Shown here: in pieces, positions 18,401-27,790 of the stretch
Position numbering within the stretch: position 1 is the first letter of the stretch
How the letters are laid out: every line of letters starts with the position of its first letter
Assembly (NCBI RefSeq): GCF_903166545.1
Contig: NZ_CAESCH010000001.1
Coordinates: 2,670,001-2,734,000 of the forward strand
Reading direction: 5' to 3'
Length of the DNA stretch: 64,000 bases
Origin: Metabacillus schmidteae
GTDB lineage: Bacteria > Bacillota > Bacilli > Bacillales > Bacillaceae
The notes under the pieces: model-generated
The model's input: the letters and a program-made list of their open reading frames with translations, nothing else
Databases searched by the model: none
What the model was told of the DNA's origin: nothing
Made by a program: the position numbers and the translations under genes

Positions 18401-19615
18401 ATGCTATTTAGAGTTTTATTACTATTCATGTTGAACTGCTTACTATTTTCAACGATTGCAAGTGCTGAAGTACCATTAACAGCTGCATTTATTCGTGATC
18501 ATCAACTTTGGATTAAAACAGGGGATCAAGAATATCAACTTACGAAAGGACGCTTTTTTCACTCTCCAAAATGGTCTCATGATGGTCGGTTTATCGCTTA
18601 TGTTGACGGTAATATGAAAGAAAAATCAAATTTATTCATTTATGATAGAAAAGAGAAAGAAAACTACAAGCCTTATGTAACGATTGAAACAACAGATTTT
18701 AAATGGTCACCAATCAGTAATCAATTAGCCTATACTTCAGGTGGTGTTTTAAATGTTACAAAGTTTAAAGATGGTCGTCCACATGGATTTGAAAATGTCT
18801 CTTTAGGTGTTAGTGCTTTTGAATGGTTTCCAAATGGGAAAGAATTTATCGTTTCCTCACAAGCCAATTTATTACCGACAGGTTGGGGACCTGTACAAAT
18901 TTTTAGAATTCCAAAAGATGCAAATCTCGATAATAAAAAAATGATGCCTTTTTATACAATTGATACAAAAATACCTGACTTATTTGCTATTTATGTTGAC
19001 TATTTTAAATGGAGCTATGATGGGAAATGGGTTAGTTTTATAGCTGTTCCTACAGCATCCTGGGCAATGGATAGTAATACATTAGGTGTGTTATCAAAAC
19101 AAGGAACCCAATTTCAAACAGTGGGGAAAATGCTAAGCTATGAAGATTGGGTGAAATGGTCTCCATCTGCCAATCAGTTAGCTTACATTTCGGGTGAAGG
19201 TAGATTTTTTGTAGAGAACAAGAACACCACGATCAAAGATATGCCTGTATCTAACCAACAAAAAGAATACACACCTAAGGGCTATGTTGACCTAGATTTG
19301 GAGTGGTTCTCTTCAAGTAAGATCATTGTGGCTCGTGCTAAAGAAAACAAAGACTGGGAAGAAGGACCGGTTCCAACGATGTTTACATCCCTTTATATGA
19401 TCGATATAAAAAATAAAGATCAGAATCAAATAACTTTCCCAACTAATAGAGAGATTGATGAAGATCCGCAGGTGATAGGATCTTATCTAACATGGATTCG
19501 TAAAAGAGATGAAGAATCAAAAGGGAATGTTTGGGTAAAAGAAGGGCTCAATGGCACTGATCATATTTGGATAAGAAATGTAGATTCAGCGCCAGTGTTT
19601 TTTTCCAATAACTAA
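18401..19615 (+). CDS. Secreted TolB-like beta-propeller protein
   Basis: The 404-residue product has a signal peptide (cleavage expected after ...TIASA, about residue 24), followed by repeated propeller blades with the motif PKWSHDGRFIAYV, FKWSPISNQLAYTS, FKWSYDGKWVSFIA and VKWSPSANQLAYIS. Such WSxDGxxIAY repeats mark TolB/WD40-like beta-propellers, used for protein contacts. The ATG at 18401 follows TAGGAGGG by seven bases. It is divergent from the gerB-like gene, with 156 bp between, so it may share sporulation or envelope context. The partner is unknown. Confidence 0.75.
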   Translation: MLFRVLLLFMLNCLLFSTIASAEVPLTAAFIRDHQLWIKTGDQEYQLTKGRFFHSPKWSHDGRFIAYVDGNMKEKSNLFIYDRKEKENYKPYVTIETTDFKWSPISNQLAYTSGGVLNVTKFKDGRPHGFENVSLGVSAFEWFPNGKEFIVSSQANLLPTGWGPVQIFRIPKDANLDNKKMMPFYTIDTKIPDLFAIYVDYFKWSYDGKWVSFIAVPTASWAMDSNTLGVLSKQGTQFQTVGKMLSYEDWVKWSPSANQLAYISGEGRFFVENKNTTIKDMPVSNQQKEYTPKGYVDLDLEWFSSSKIIVARAKENKDWEEGPVPTMFTSLYMIDIKNKDQNQITFPTNREIDEDPQVIGSYLTWIRKRDEESKGNVWVKEGLNGTDHIWIRNVDSAPVFFSNN

Positions 19616-19723
19616 ACAGGAAGTTTTAAAAAAAGGGATTGAAAGTAATTGAAGAATAATTTATAACTGGATCCAAGGAAAGTAAAGAATATAAAAAATG
19701 AAAACAAGAAAAGGTGTGTTTTA

Positions 19724-20167
19724 ATGAATAAAGAAGTAACAGCAAAAATGAAAATACATAAACCAACTAATGTGGTATTTGAAGCAATAGTAGATCCGGA
19801 AAAAATCGGAAAATTTTGGTTTTCTTCTAGTTCTGAAAGATGGGAGCAAGGGAAGAGGGTTATATTAAAATATGATGAATATAACGCTGAAGGAGCAATA
19901 AATATATTAGAGCTCAAGGAAAATAAGAAAATTGTTTTTTCTTGGGGTGAGGAACACAATGAAGAAACAGTTGTAACAATCACACTAAAAAAATCTGATA
20001 ATGGAAGTACAATTGTTGAAGTTGCCGAATCCGGATTTAAAGAAGAAGACCCTGAAGTAGTTAACAAAATGATGGGACAAAAAGAAGGCTGGGTATATAT
20101 GCTTTCTTGTTTAAAATGCTATCTTGAAAACGATATTAATAACATGAGAGCATCCTTAATCCATTAA
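19724..20167 (+). CDS. SRPBCC / AHSA1-like domain protein
   Basis: The 147-residue protein fits the START/Bet v1-like SRPBCC fold used by AHSA1-type proteins. It begins with KMKIHKPTNVVFEAIVDPEKIGKFWF, and continues with the strand pattern GAINILELKENKKIVFSWG, followed by TIVEVAESGF and GWVYMLSCLKCYLE. Members bind hydrophobic ligands or act as small chaperone cofactors; most Bacillus copies have no known function. AAAAGGTGTG lies upstream of the start. It stands alone. The 220 bases after it (20168-20387) show nothing recognisable. Confidence 0.8.
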   Translation: MNKEVTAKMKIHKPTNVVFEAIVDPEKIGKFWFSSSSERWEQGKRVILKYDEYNAEGAINILELKENKKIVFSWGEEHNEETVVTITLKKSDNGSTIVEVAESGFKEEDPEVVNKMMGQKEGWVYMLSCLKCYLENDINNMRASLIH

Positions 20168-20387
20168 TAATCAATCTGAAAATTAAAAAAATAAAAATTT
20201 CGTAATAGAGAATAATTATTAAAGGAATCTAAGTATGAGAGTCGAATACTGTAAATAGAAAAGTTAGGGATAGGGGTCCAATTATCATTTAGAAACTTTA
20301 ATTCTTTTTCGTTTATTATTTTGAATCTATCTAACTTTTATTGATCGTGCACTTTGCTCATCATAATCTTACCTTGAGGTGATAAAA

Positions 20388-20804
20388 ATGGCATTTCAGT
20401 CAAAGAATATCTTTATCAATCTACCAGTGAAAGATGTAAAAAAGGCAACCAACTTCTTCTGTTCGCTAGGTTTTGAATTCAACGCCCAATTCACCACCGA
20501 CGACACAGCAAGTATGATTATCAATGACAATATCTTTGCCTTGATCATGACTGAGAATCGTTTTAAAGAGTTTAGTAAGAAGGAAATCGTGGACACCAGC
20601 ACTTCTGCTGAAGCAATTTTATGTTTATCGGCTGATAGTAGAGACCAAGTTGATGAGTTGGTAAATAAGGCAATAGCTTCCGGTGGTAAAATCTTAAATG
20701 ACCCTCAAGATCATGGATTTATGTATGGATGGGGTTTTCAAGACTTGGACGGTCACATTTGGGAAGTCGTTTATATTGATGAAAGTGCTATGAATCAAGG
20801 GTAA
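20388..20804 (+). CDS. VOC-family (glyoxalase-like) protein
   Basis: The 138-residue protein has the two-module vicinal oxygen chelate fold: FINLPVKDVKKATNFFCSLGF at the start and DLDGHIWEVVYID at the end. The latter contains the His/Glu positions that usually bind metal. The group includes glyoxalases, dioxygenases and resistance proteins; this subtype (FINLPVxDxxxxxxFFxxLGF) is commonly annotated only as a glyoxalase-like protein. The ATG at 20388 has GAGGTG upstream, while the earlier GTG at 20379 is part of that site. Confidence 0.85.
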   Translation: MAFQSKNIFINLPVKDVKKATNFFCSLGFEFNAQFTTDDTASMIINDNIFALIMTENRFKEFSKKEIVDTSTSAEAILCLSADSRDQVDELVNKAIASGGKILNDPQDHGFMYGWGFQDLDGHIWEVVYIDESAMNQG

Positions 20805-20967
20805 ATATTAATATAGATGCTATTTAGAATGACTTTTTAGAGTGATGATGTCTTAATAGATATCATCTTTTTTTAGATAGATCAAGAATAATTTCAACTG
20901 TAAAATTGTGTACACCAAAGAAACATTAGAGTAAGTTGTGTAAAAAAATATAGGATAGGTGTGTAGA

Positions 20968-21231
20968 ATGGGGAAAATTGATAAAAGGAACCATTTAGAC
21001 GAAACTCCTTTTAGTTATCGCGTCAATAAAGATAAGACCATATTTTTAGAGTATTATGGTAGACAAGTGAAAATCTTAAAAGGGAAAGAAGCTGAGAAGT
21101 TTTTAAGGAAAGTTAACCAAGCTGAAAATGAAAAAGATGTACAATTAGTGATGGCGAAGATAACAGGTAATTTTAAAAGGGGTAATGAGAAGGAAGCAAA
21201 AGTTAAAGGAAAAGATAATAACAGCAAATAA
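20968..21231 (+). CDS. Conserved small basic protein, unknown function
   Basis: An 87-residue, lysine-rich, soluble protein (starts MGKIDKRNHLDETPFSYRVN, with IFLEYYGRQVKILKGKEAEKFL and an unstructured basic tail KGKDNNSK). ATG at 20968 follows TAGGTGTG at fair spacing; a GTG at 20959 in the same frame overlaps that site. Composition and segment IFLEYYGRQVKIL suggest a small beta-alpha fold found in Bacillus genomes, but I cannot name a family. The second 150-bp repeat array begins 260 bp downstream. Confidence 0.65.
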   Translation: MGKIDKRNHLDETPFSYRVNKDKTIFLEYYGRQVKILKGKEAEKFLRKVNQAENEKDVQLVMAKITGNFKRGNEKEAKVKGKDNNSK

Positions 21232-21490
21232 AATATATAGCAATAACTATACTAAAACACAATTAAAGACTTTGCCATGAAATTACTTGCCTTAGGTTTA
21301 GTATAAATTTTAAAAAATATATCCGAAATCTCAATATTATGTGGAGTATTATTTAAAGATCTGAAAACATTCCAAACGAGAATAACATCTTTAGATTTTT
21401 AAGCGTTTACAGAAAAGGGCCGTTCTATTAAATTTTTTAACAATAATAGAATTTGGTTGATATCAAAAACAGTTTTGTTATAGTTATAGA

Positions 21491-21997
21491 TTTCTTTGCG
21501 TATGCTTTTTAATAAAAAAAAGTGAATAAAGCATACGCAAAAAGAAATATGTATGCTTTTACAAAGCCAGCCTTAATAACCATACACAAAATCCAAAAAA
21601 AGGAAAAACGGATCTAGGATTAGCAAAATATGTAAACATTAACCATTTCTGTATCATTTATAAGATGAAAAGTAAAATAAGTATACATAAAAAAGAAATA
21701 TGAATGTTTTTACAAAGCCAGACCTTAAAAAACCATACGATAAAACCAAAAAAAGGAAGAAATGAACTCAAAATCGATAAAAATTGTAAGTGTTAACCAT
21801 TTCTGTATCATTATTAAATGAAAAAGTAAAAAAAGCATACGTAAAAAAGAAATATGAATGTTTTTACAAAGTCAGACCTTTTAAAACCATTCGATAAAAC
21901 CAAAAAAAAGGAAGAAATGAACTCAAAATCGATAAAAATTGCAATTATTAACCATTTCTGTATCATTTATAAGATGTGAAAGTAAAAAAAGCATTCG
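21491..21997. repeat. Second array of the ~150-bp repeat family, inverted relative to the first
   Basis: About three and a half units; the landmark ACAAAG(C/T)CAG recurs at 21561, 21712 and 21866 (periods 151 and 154). The units align along their whole length with the reverse complement of the 868-1474 units: shared blocks are GATAAAAATTGTAA, AACCATTT, TGTATC, CATACG and AGAAATGA. At the left edge TTTGCGTATGCTTT (21495-21508) pairs perfectly with AAAGCATACGCAAA (21528-21541). The same right arm can instead pair with GTATGCTTT (21551-21559). The surrounding 21232-22269 contains no gene that I can support. Confidence 0.88.
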
Positions 21998-22269
21998 TAA
22001 AATAAGGCATCTCAAAAGTCTTTGTTCTTAAACAATCTAAGCGCTTATCTTGAATAAAGGAGAACTGATCGTTTACCTGACTGATATGGGTTATGAAGTA
22101 GGTTTTCTTGAACTATAAGCTATTTTGCCCAACTATTTTCCAACAGTGAGAAGCAACCCTGACATAGATATTCAGTAGTGACAGATAGGAAGTAATTAGT
22201 TTAAGAGGAGATGTTTTGCAAGGTAAGCTAACTTAGTATGATAGAGATATTATCACTTAATATAATTGA

Positions 22270-22303
22270 AAACAGCCCTTATTTATTCAAAGTAAGGGCT
22301 GTT
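22270..22303 (-). terminator. Terminator for the MFS gene on the minus strand
   Basis: AACAGCCCTTA pairs with TAAGGGCTGTT (11-bp perfect stem, 12-base loop). On the minus strand it is followed by a TTTTC run, about 100 bp after the end of the MFS gene. Confidence 0.7.
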
Positions 22304-22400
22304 ATGGTTAATTATTATTTATAGTTTAGTTATTAGCTATATATTTTAATCAAATGCTTTTTAAAAAGTTTTAATAATTATAGTTACGTTTCTAAAAAAG

Positions 22401-23573
22401 CTATATAGCAACTTCTTCTTGTTTTTTGAGTTCAACCCTTCTATAAAAAAATGTGAGAGCAAGTGCTGGAATGGTGCTTAAAACCATACCAATAAAAGCA
22501 AACCTTGGCTCAATTTCGTATAAATAGCTACCGAAAATCGTAAATACGGCCGTGCTCCAACTAAGTGCTAATGCTGAGTATAACCCTTGTGCTTTTGGAA
22601 TCTGTCTATTTGGGATATTTTTTATTAAGTATTTCATAAAAGCATAATGAGCCATCGCGAATGAACATGCATGGAATAATTGTGAAAAACTAAACAAAAT
22701 TACATTTGGAAAAGTGAACACAATGATCCAACGAATTGTTGATCCCAATGCCGCTAATGTCAGTAAGGAGCCTACTGAATGTTTTTGAAAAAGCTTATCT
22801 GCGATTGAAAAGAATATGATTTCTGCTAGTACGGCAATGTTAATGATAAAGCCGATGAGATATTTTGGTGCATGAATTTCTTGTAAATAAATATAACCAT
22901 AGTTGTAATAGGAAGCATGGGCAGCTTGCAGTAAAATGACAATGATGAGTACTACTCCAAAGTGCTTGCTGCGAAACAGATCTATCATACTACTTTTTAT
23001 TGCAGAATCCTTCTGAGGCTTTTCTAATAAAACTTTGGGAGCTTCCAGAAAACCAAGAATCAGAAATATTACTATTCCTACTAACAATGCCCATAATATA
23101 ACTTCATCACCAAAAGAGCCGGTAAAGAATGTTAAGGTCATACCTGCCGCGACAAAGCCAATGGAGCCCCATAATCTACTCTTCCCATAGTTTTTTAATT
23201 GCTTACGTTGCAAAAGTACGCCAGCTGTACTATCTAAAGCAGGCATCAAAGTTGGGTAAAAAATATGCAATAGCAAGGTTGCAATAAGTAAGCTTGTAAA
23301 CGAATTTGCAGGAATACAGCAAAGAAGAGCAACAAGTGTGCCGATTGCCGTAGTATTTAAAATTGCTTTATTACTTAGCTTTTCTGAGAGGAACGGGAAA
23401 ATAAATAATGTAGAAATACCTCTCACAGCAAGTCCTAAACTCATGATTAAACCTGCCTGTGAAATCGTCATTCCCTTTGCATTAATCATCCATCCTGTCC
23501 AATATGGAAGAAAGATCCCCCATGTTACAAAAAAACTAAAATATTGTCTGCTCATCCAGTGTTGTGTATTCAT
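22401..23573 (-). CDS. MFS transporter, phenylpropionate/HcaT-like group
   Basis: A 390-residue, 12-segment MFS carrier. FVTWGIFLPYWTGWMINAKG at the start, YGKSRLWGSIGFVAAG after helix 4, and SYYNYGYIYLQEIHAP in the middle are characteristic of the PPP (3-phenylpropionate permease, HcaT/YihN-like) group and related nucleoside-type carriers. The frame opens at 23615, but the ATG at 23573 has AAAGGAGAG eight bases upstream. It is divergent from a Crp/Fnr-type regulator gene 79 bp away that probably controls it. The substrate is not predictable from sequence alone. Confidence 0.8.
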   Translation of the reverse strand: MNTQHWMSRQYFSFFVTWGIFLPYWTGWMINAKGMTISQAGLIMSLGLAVRGISTLFIFPFLSEKLSNKAILNTTAIGTLVALLCCIPANSFTSLLIATLLLHIFYPTLMPALDSTAGVLLQRKQLKNYGKSRLWGSIGFVAAGMTLTFFTGSFGDEVILWALLVGIVIFLILGFLEAPKVLLEKPQKDSAIKSSMIDLFRSKHFGVVLIIVILLQAAHASYYNYGYIYLQEIHAPKYLIGFIINIAVLAEIIFFSIADKLFQKHSVGSLLTLAALGSTIRWIIVFTFPNVILFSFSQLFHACSFAMAHYAFMKYLIKNIPNRQIPKAQGLYSALALSWSTAVFTIFGSYLYEIEPRFAFIGMVLSTIPALALTFFYRRVELKKQEEVAI

Positions 23574-23652
23574 TTTATCTCTCTCCTTTGTAAGGATGAT
23601 ATAATAACAATGCATAACATAATAGGAGATATCTCATATTTTGGGGTGAAAA

Positions 23653-24324
23653 ATGGAAATTTATAAAAATGAGAAAAAACAAAGATATATGATGGAACAT
23701 TCTATTGCCCATTTATTTTCTTTCCCAATAGAAGAATTTATTGAAGTCCATGAATATGAACGGGATGAATGGATGATTCAGGAAGGAAAAAGGCCATTTT
23801 ATTTATTTTATGTTATTGAAGGTAAAGCCAAAATATATGTCACACATCAGAATGGAAAAGTTTCTTTAATTAATTTTATCAATGAAAATGATTACATAGG
23901 AGAAATGGAATTATTACATGAAGTCTATTATACAAAAGGGATTCAGGCTTCTACAAAGACAATATGTTTTGCCATTCCTTTTCATAGCTGTCGGGAAAAA
24001 TTATTAGAAGATGTGGTGTTTTTAAGGGAATTAACAAAATTTTTAAGTATGAAAGCAACAAAAATGGCGGCTAAGTATTCACAAAGTTTATCCTTTCCAC
24101 TCGAAAATCGATTGGCAGAATTTATCTTGCAAACTTCTGACGATGGTATTTATAAGGAGAAACATGTCACTGTTTGTGAGTTCTTAGGTGTATCCTATCG
24201 GCACCTTATGCATGTGTTGGCACAATTTTGCCAAAAAGGATATTTACATAAGGAAGGACGGCAATATCGTATAATTCAGCATCATTCACTTTATGAACTT
24301 GCCGAAATGTTGTGGAATAATTAA
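23653..24324 (+). CDS. Crp/Fnr-family transcriptional regulator, YeiL-like
   Basis: The 223-residue protein has an N-terminal cyclic-nucleotide-type beta-roll (about 35-130: YLFYVIEGKAKIYVTHQNGK, NDYIGEMELLHE) and a C-terminal winged helix with VCEFLGVSYRHLMHVLAQF as recognition helix. The pattern is like E. coli YeiL. There is no FNR-type N-terminal Cys cluster. It is divergent from the MFS gene, so regulation of that gene is likely. The start follows TTGGGGTG. Confidence 0.8.
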   Translation: MEIYKNEKKQRYMMEHSIAHLFSFPIEEFIEVHEYERDEWMIQEGKRPFYLFYVIEGKAKIYVTHQNGKVSLINFINENDYIGEMELLHEVYYTKGIQASTKTICFAIPFHSCREKLLEDVVFLRELTKFLSMKATKMAAKYSQSLSFPLENRLAEFILQTSDDGIYKEKHVTVCEFLGVSYRHLMHVLAQFCQKGYLHKEGRQYRIIQHHSLYELAEMLWNN

Positions 24325-24418
24325 AAAATAAATAGGTTTTTTGAAGTATTCAGAACGCTTTATTCATGAAATGCATTCTAAATTATGGTAATCTAATCTA
24401 CGAAGGGAGAGGGTGTAA

Positions 24419-25264
24419 ATGGGCAATTCAATTCCTGAAAGTACATTACATGATGGGCTAAGGATACCTGTTGTTGGTTTAGGTACATATAATTTAAAAG
24501 GTAATCAAGGTGTTCAATCTATCCAATATGGGGTTGATCAATTAGGGTATCGGCTACTTGATTCTGCTTATAATTATGAAAACGAAGGTACAGTGGGGGA
24601 AGCGGTTAGACGAAGCTCAATTTCGAGAGATGAATTAATCATTACATCTAAGCTGCCGGGAAGATATCAAGAGTATGAGAAAGCTATGATCGCAGTTCAT
24701 GAGTCGTTATATCGTGCAAATTTAGATTATTATGATATCTACCTGATTCATTGGCCAAATCCTAAGCAAAATCACTATGTAGAGGCATGGCAGGCTCTAA
24801 TTGATGCCAAAAAACAAGGTCTTATCCGTTCAATTGGTGTTTGTAATTTTCTGCCTGAGCATATCGAACGTCTTGAACAGGAAACAGGTGTAAAACCAAG
24901 TTTAAATCAAATCGAATTACACCCATTTTTTAATCAATCCGAACTAGTAAAATGGCACAAGAAGAATCATGTCGCTACACAGTCTTGGAGTCCATTAGCT
25001 CGTGCAAATGATATTTTAGAAAAGAGCTCATTACAACAAATTGCAGAGAGTCATAGAAAGTCTGTTTCACAAATAATATTACGTTGGCATTATCAACTAG
25101 GTGCCATTTCCATTCCTAAATCTGCATCACCTGAAAGACAACTTGAAAACATATCTATATTTGATTTTAATCTTGAAGAAGAAGAAATGGCTATGATCTC
25201 ATCATTGTCTCGACCAGATGGTAGATTAAAAAATCAAGACCCTGCTACATATGAAGAATTTTAA
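24419..25264 (+). CDS. Aldo/keto reductase
   Basis: A 281-residue NADPH-dependent (beta/alpha)8-barrel oxidoreductase. The catalytic tetrad is visible: Asp and Tyr in RLLDSAYNYENE, Lys in ITSKLPG, and His in IYLIHWPNP. The C-terminal cofactor loop is AISIPKSASPERQLENI. It belongs to the 2,5-diketogluconate reductase/YtbE-like branch acting on small aldehydes and ketones. ATG follows GGGAGAGG. A hairpin (25274-25306) separates it from the D-amino-acid aminotransferase gene. Confidence 0.9.
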   Translation: MGNSIPESTLHDGLRIPVVGLGTYNLKGNQGVQSIQYGVDQLGYRLLDSAYNYENEGTVGEAVRRSSISRDELIITSKLPGRYQEYEKAMIAVHESLYRANLDYYDIYLIHWPNPKQNHYVEAWQALIDAKKQGLIRSIGVCNFLPEHIERLEQETGVKPSLNQIELHPFFNQSELVKWHKKNHVATQSWSPLARANDILEKSSLQQIAESHRKSVSQIILRWHYQLGAISIPKSASPERQLENISIFDFNLEEEEMAMISSLSRPDGRLKNQDPATYEEF

Positions 25265-25273
25265 AAAAGAAAG

Positions 25274-25306
25274 AATGGCACATTTCGAATGCAGAGATGT
25301 GCTTTT
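25274..25306 (+). terminator. Terminator after the aldo/keto reductase
   Basis: GCACAT and ATGTGC pair around a 13-base loop and are followed by TTTTAAC. The stem is short, so efficiency may be partial. Confidence 0.5.
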
Positions 25307-25332
25307 AACTTACAAAGGAGAAATGGATAGAG

Positions 25333-26178
25333 ATGAAGAAATTTTTAGTGAATGATACGTTTATTGATGAAAAAGAAGTTCAGCTATCGATCTATGACCG
25401 TGGTTATCAATTTGGTGATGGAGTATATGAAGTTATTCGGTTTTATGATGGGAAATATTTTAAATTGAAAGAGCATTTAATCCGGTATATTGAAAGTGCA
25501 GAAAAAATTGATATCGATACAGAATTTGATTTGGAGCAGCTTGAGATGCTGTTTAATGAACTTTTGGAGCAGAACTCTATAGAAAATGGCTATGTGTATA
25601 CACAATTAACGAGAGGGAATGCACCAAGAAGTCATATTTATAATAAAGAGGAATTAAAGCCTCAACTTATAGCATATGTGGAAGCAGCAACGAGACCGAT
25701 CAGCCTCATGCAAAGTGGTGCAACAGCTATCTTACATGAAGATGAAAGATGGACAAAGTGTGATATTAAAAGCTTAAATTTACTTGGTAGTGTATTAGCT
25801 AAAACAAAAGCCCACAAAGAAGGTGCATTTGAAGCAATACTACATAGAGGAGATATCGTGACAGAAGGCAGTGTTTCAAATGTATTTGTCTATAAAAATA
25901 ATAAACTGTATACTTCTCCGGCAGATAATTTTATATTAAATGGTATTACTAGATTAACGATTCTTGATATTGCAAAGGAATTGGGAGTAGATGTTGAAGA
26001 AACGTCCATAACAGTAGATTTTTTATTGTCCAGTGATGAGGTGTTTACATCAGCAACCGTATCAGAAATTACACCGATTATTGAAATTAAGGATAAGGGG
26101 CTAATTGGAAGTGGAAAACCTGGTGAAGTGACAAAATTGATACAAGCAAAATACGATGAAAAAATTAAACAGCTTTAA
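25333..26178 (+). CDS. dat: D-amino-acid aminotransferase
   Basis: A 281-residue fold-type IV PLP enzyme that interconverts D-alanine and D-glutamate, supplying D-Glu for peptidoglycan. Key features are YDRGYQFGDGVYEVIRF near the start, LTRGNAPRSH, the PLP lysine in CDIKSLNLLGSVLAKTKA (Lys146), GDIVTEGSVSNVFV, and LNGITRLTIL. Length and motifs match Bacillus D-alanine transaminases closely, although branched-chain or aminodeoxychorismate relatives share the fold. ATG follows AAAGGAG at a slightly long distance of about 12 bases. Regulation is not evident. Confidence 0.9.
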   Translation: MKKFLVNDTFIDEKEVQLSIYDRGYQFGDGVYEVIRFYDGKYFKLKEHLIRYIESAEKIDIDTEFDLEQLEMLFNELLEQNSIENGYVYTQLTRGNAPRSHIYNKEELKPQLIAYVEAATRPISLMQSGATAILHEDERWTKCDIKSLNLLGSVLAKTKAHKEGAFEAILHRGDIVTEGSVSNVFVYKNNKLYTSPADNFILNGITRLTILDIAKELGVDVEETSITVDFLLSSDEVFTSATVSEITPIIEIKDKGLIGSGKPGEVTKLIQAKYDEKIKQL

Positions 26179-26239
26179 TCATCTTTAATCCTGATGTAAC
26201 GATTCTTTCGTCGGGCTTATTTTTAAAAGTGGTATGAAG

Positions 26240-26268
26240 ACTCCCGACCTTTTGGAAGGGAGTCAACT
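26240..26268. terminator. Possible terminator between convergent genes
   Basis: GACTCCC and GGGAGTC pair around a ten-base loop, directly beyond the minus-strand SpoIIP-domain gene. Neither side has a good T-run, so confidence is low. Confidence 0.4.
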
Positions 26269-26270
26269 TG

Positions 26271-27230
26271 TTATAGTTCATTTAGGACATCTTTAATAAC
26301 CTCAGATAATATTTCGATTGATCGATATTCTTCTTCTAACGTATTTTCTACACCGCCAACCTCAATCAATAATGACTGACCAAACAAATCTTGATTGTAG
26401 TTCTGGTTCTCAAAAGTTCCATCATTATATGGTTCTTTGATAAAAACGCCTCTAAGTAAACCAGGATATTTTTCTTCAATTTTCATCCCAACTAAGTCAG
26501 CAATTCTCTTATTTTCTTTAAACTTCTTACTATTCTTTGAAACAACAAGTGAAATTCTACCAACATCCTGACCGTTAATTGTATAGGTTGTATCACTTCT
26601 TATTTGAGAATCTCTGTGTATATCAATAACCAACTTTATGTTTTCATATTTATTTAGTGCACTTTGAACAATTTCACCTGACACTTCATATGATTTTGAA
26701 AAACTCCAGCCTTTTTCTTTTAGAATGCTATTAATATCTGCGTCATTGTGTAATGCAGGAACATTTTTTTCATTTAAAAACTGAGAAAGTTTCTTTCCAA
26801 CGGCTGTTATATTTTCATTATGATCATTTGAAGCATATGGAATGGTTTCTCCAGTAAATGAACGAAATGATTCAGTATTATGAGTATGATAGATAAATAC
26901 TTCAGGTTTAGTGCTTTTGCTGCCAAGATCAGTTATTGGTTTATTTTCAATAGAAGGACCTTTAATACTATTTATATTGATTGCAGAAGAAAGATGATTG
27001 AAACTGGTTGAGATGAATTGAGTTCCTCCCAAAAAAAAGATCCAATAAATCATTAATACGGAAGCAAGAGTACTACTTATATAATAAGACTTTTTCATAA
27101 ACTTACGTCTGGAATCCATTTTTCTTGCTTGTTTCATCAAGTTATTTCGTGTTTTGTTTATAAATTCATTATTAGGGGTTAAGTCTGATGAGTTTTTCAG
27201 TTCGTGAAATAAATCTTCCTCAGTTCGCAT
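26271..27230 (-). CDS. Membrane protein with anti-sigma-like N-terminus and SpoIIP domain
   Basis: A 319-residue protein. Residues 1-48 are charged and helical (EEDLFHELKNSSDLTPNNEF, MKQARKMDSRRKF), like the cytosolic part of Bacillus ECF anti-sigma factors. A membrane segment spans about 49-68. The outer part (about 108-318) is a SpoIIP-type amidase/endopeptidase domain: FIYHTHNTESF (His115), VIDIHRDS (His205) and LIEVGGVENT (Glu290). These are the positions expected for its zinc site. The gene overlaps the ECF sigma gene by 11 bases, which strongly suggests a sigma/anti-sigma pair. Whether it cleaves peptidoglycan, senses it, or both is unknown. True SpoIIP has no such sigma partner. Confidence 0.8.
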   Translation of the reverse strand: MRTEEDLFHELKNSSDLTPNNEFINKTRNNLMKQARKMDSRRKFMKKSYYISSTLASVLMIYWIFFLGGTQFISTSFNHLSSAININSIKGPSIENKPITDLGSKSTKPEVFIYHTHNTESFRSFTGETIPYASNDHNENITAVGKKLSQFLNEKNVPALHNDADINSILKEKGWSFSKSYEVSGEIVQSALNKYENIKLVIDIHRDSQIRSDTTYTINGQDVGRISLVVSKNSKKFKENKRIADLVGMKIEEKYPGLLRGVFIKEPYNDGTFENQNYNQDLFGQSLLIEVGGVENTLEEEYRSIEILSEVIKDVLNEL

Positions 27231-27759
27231 TGTTAAAAACCTCCTCTGGAGCGATATGTAATTTCTTTCTTAACATATTTATGGCTCTGTGGAAATCTAC
27301 TTTTACTTTTGATTCTTTACATCCTAAAATTTCGGCAGTTTCTTTAACTGTATACTCGTTGATAGCCCTAAGAATGATTACTGAGCGATAATTAGGCTTT
27401 AACTTTAAAATGGCCTCGTATAATAATTTTATATCTTCTTGTAGTTCAATTGTTTCATAGGGAGATTTCTGGTTAGAAGGTATACCTTTAAAAAATGTGT
27501 CTTTAAATATGGAAGAAAACTTCTTTTTTCTTAGTTGATCTATAGCAGCATATTTTGCGATTGAAATAATCCACGTTTTGATAGAGCCTTGATGATGGTA
27601 ATTATGATAAGACTTTAGAACACGCATAAAAACTTCCTGAGTAAGATCTTCGGCATCGTTTTGATTTCCAGTAAAACATATTAAAAATCTGTAAACATCT
27701 TGATAATAAAGTCCATATAACTCACTAATGATGTTTTCGAGGTTGCCGGATTGTCTCAA
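27220..27759 (-). CDS. ECF-type RNA polymerase sigma factor
   Basis: A 179-residue sigma factor with region 2 (YYQDVYRFLICFTGNQNDAEDLTQEVFMRVLKS, TWIISIAKYAAIDQLRKKK) and region 4 (LKPNYRSVIILRAINEYTVKETAEILG). The frame opens at an ATG at 27786, but that codon sits only four bases after the likely -10 element. A TTG at 27757-27759 has AAAGGAGGG six bases upstream and is the better start. It overlaps the SpoIIP-domain gene by 11 bases. A sequence matching an ECF promoter lies directly upstream, so it is probably autoregulated. Confidence 0.88.
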   Translation of the reverse strand: MRQSGNLENIISELYGLYYQDVYRFLICFTGNQNDAEDLTQEVFMRVLKSYHNYHHQGSIKTWIISIAKYAAIDQLRKKKFSSIFKDTFFKGIPSNQKSPYETIELQEDIKLLYEAILKLKPNYRSVIILRAINEYTVKETAEILGCKESKVKVDFHRAINMLRKKLHIAPEEVFNNAN

Positions 27760-27790
27760 CTTGTACCCTCCTTTTTGTGTGGTCATTTAT

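Noticed and set aside
21998..22269. Possible remnant of a mobile element or gene between the second array and the MFS terminator
   Set aside because: No terminal inverted repeats, target duplication or transposase motif could be seen; the frames are short and without a consistent ribosome site.
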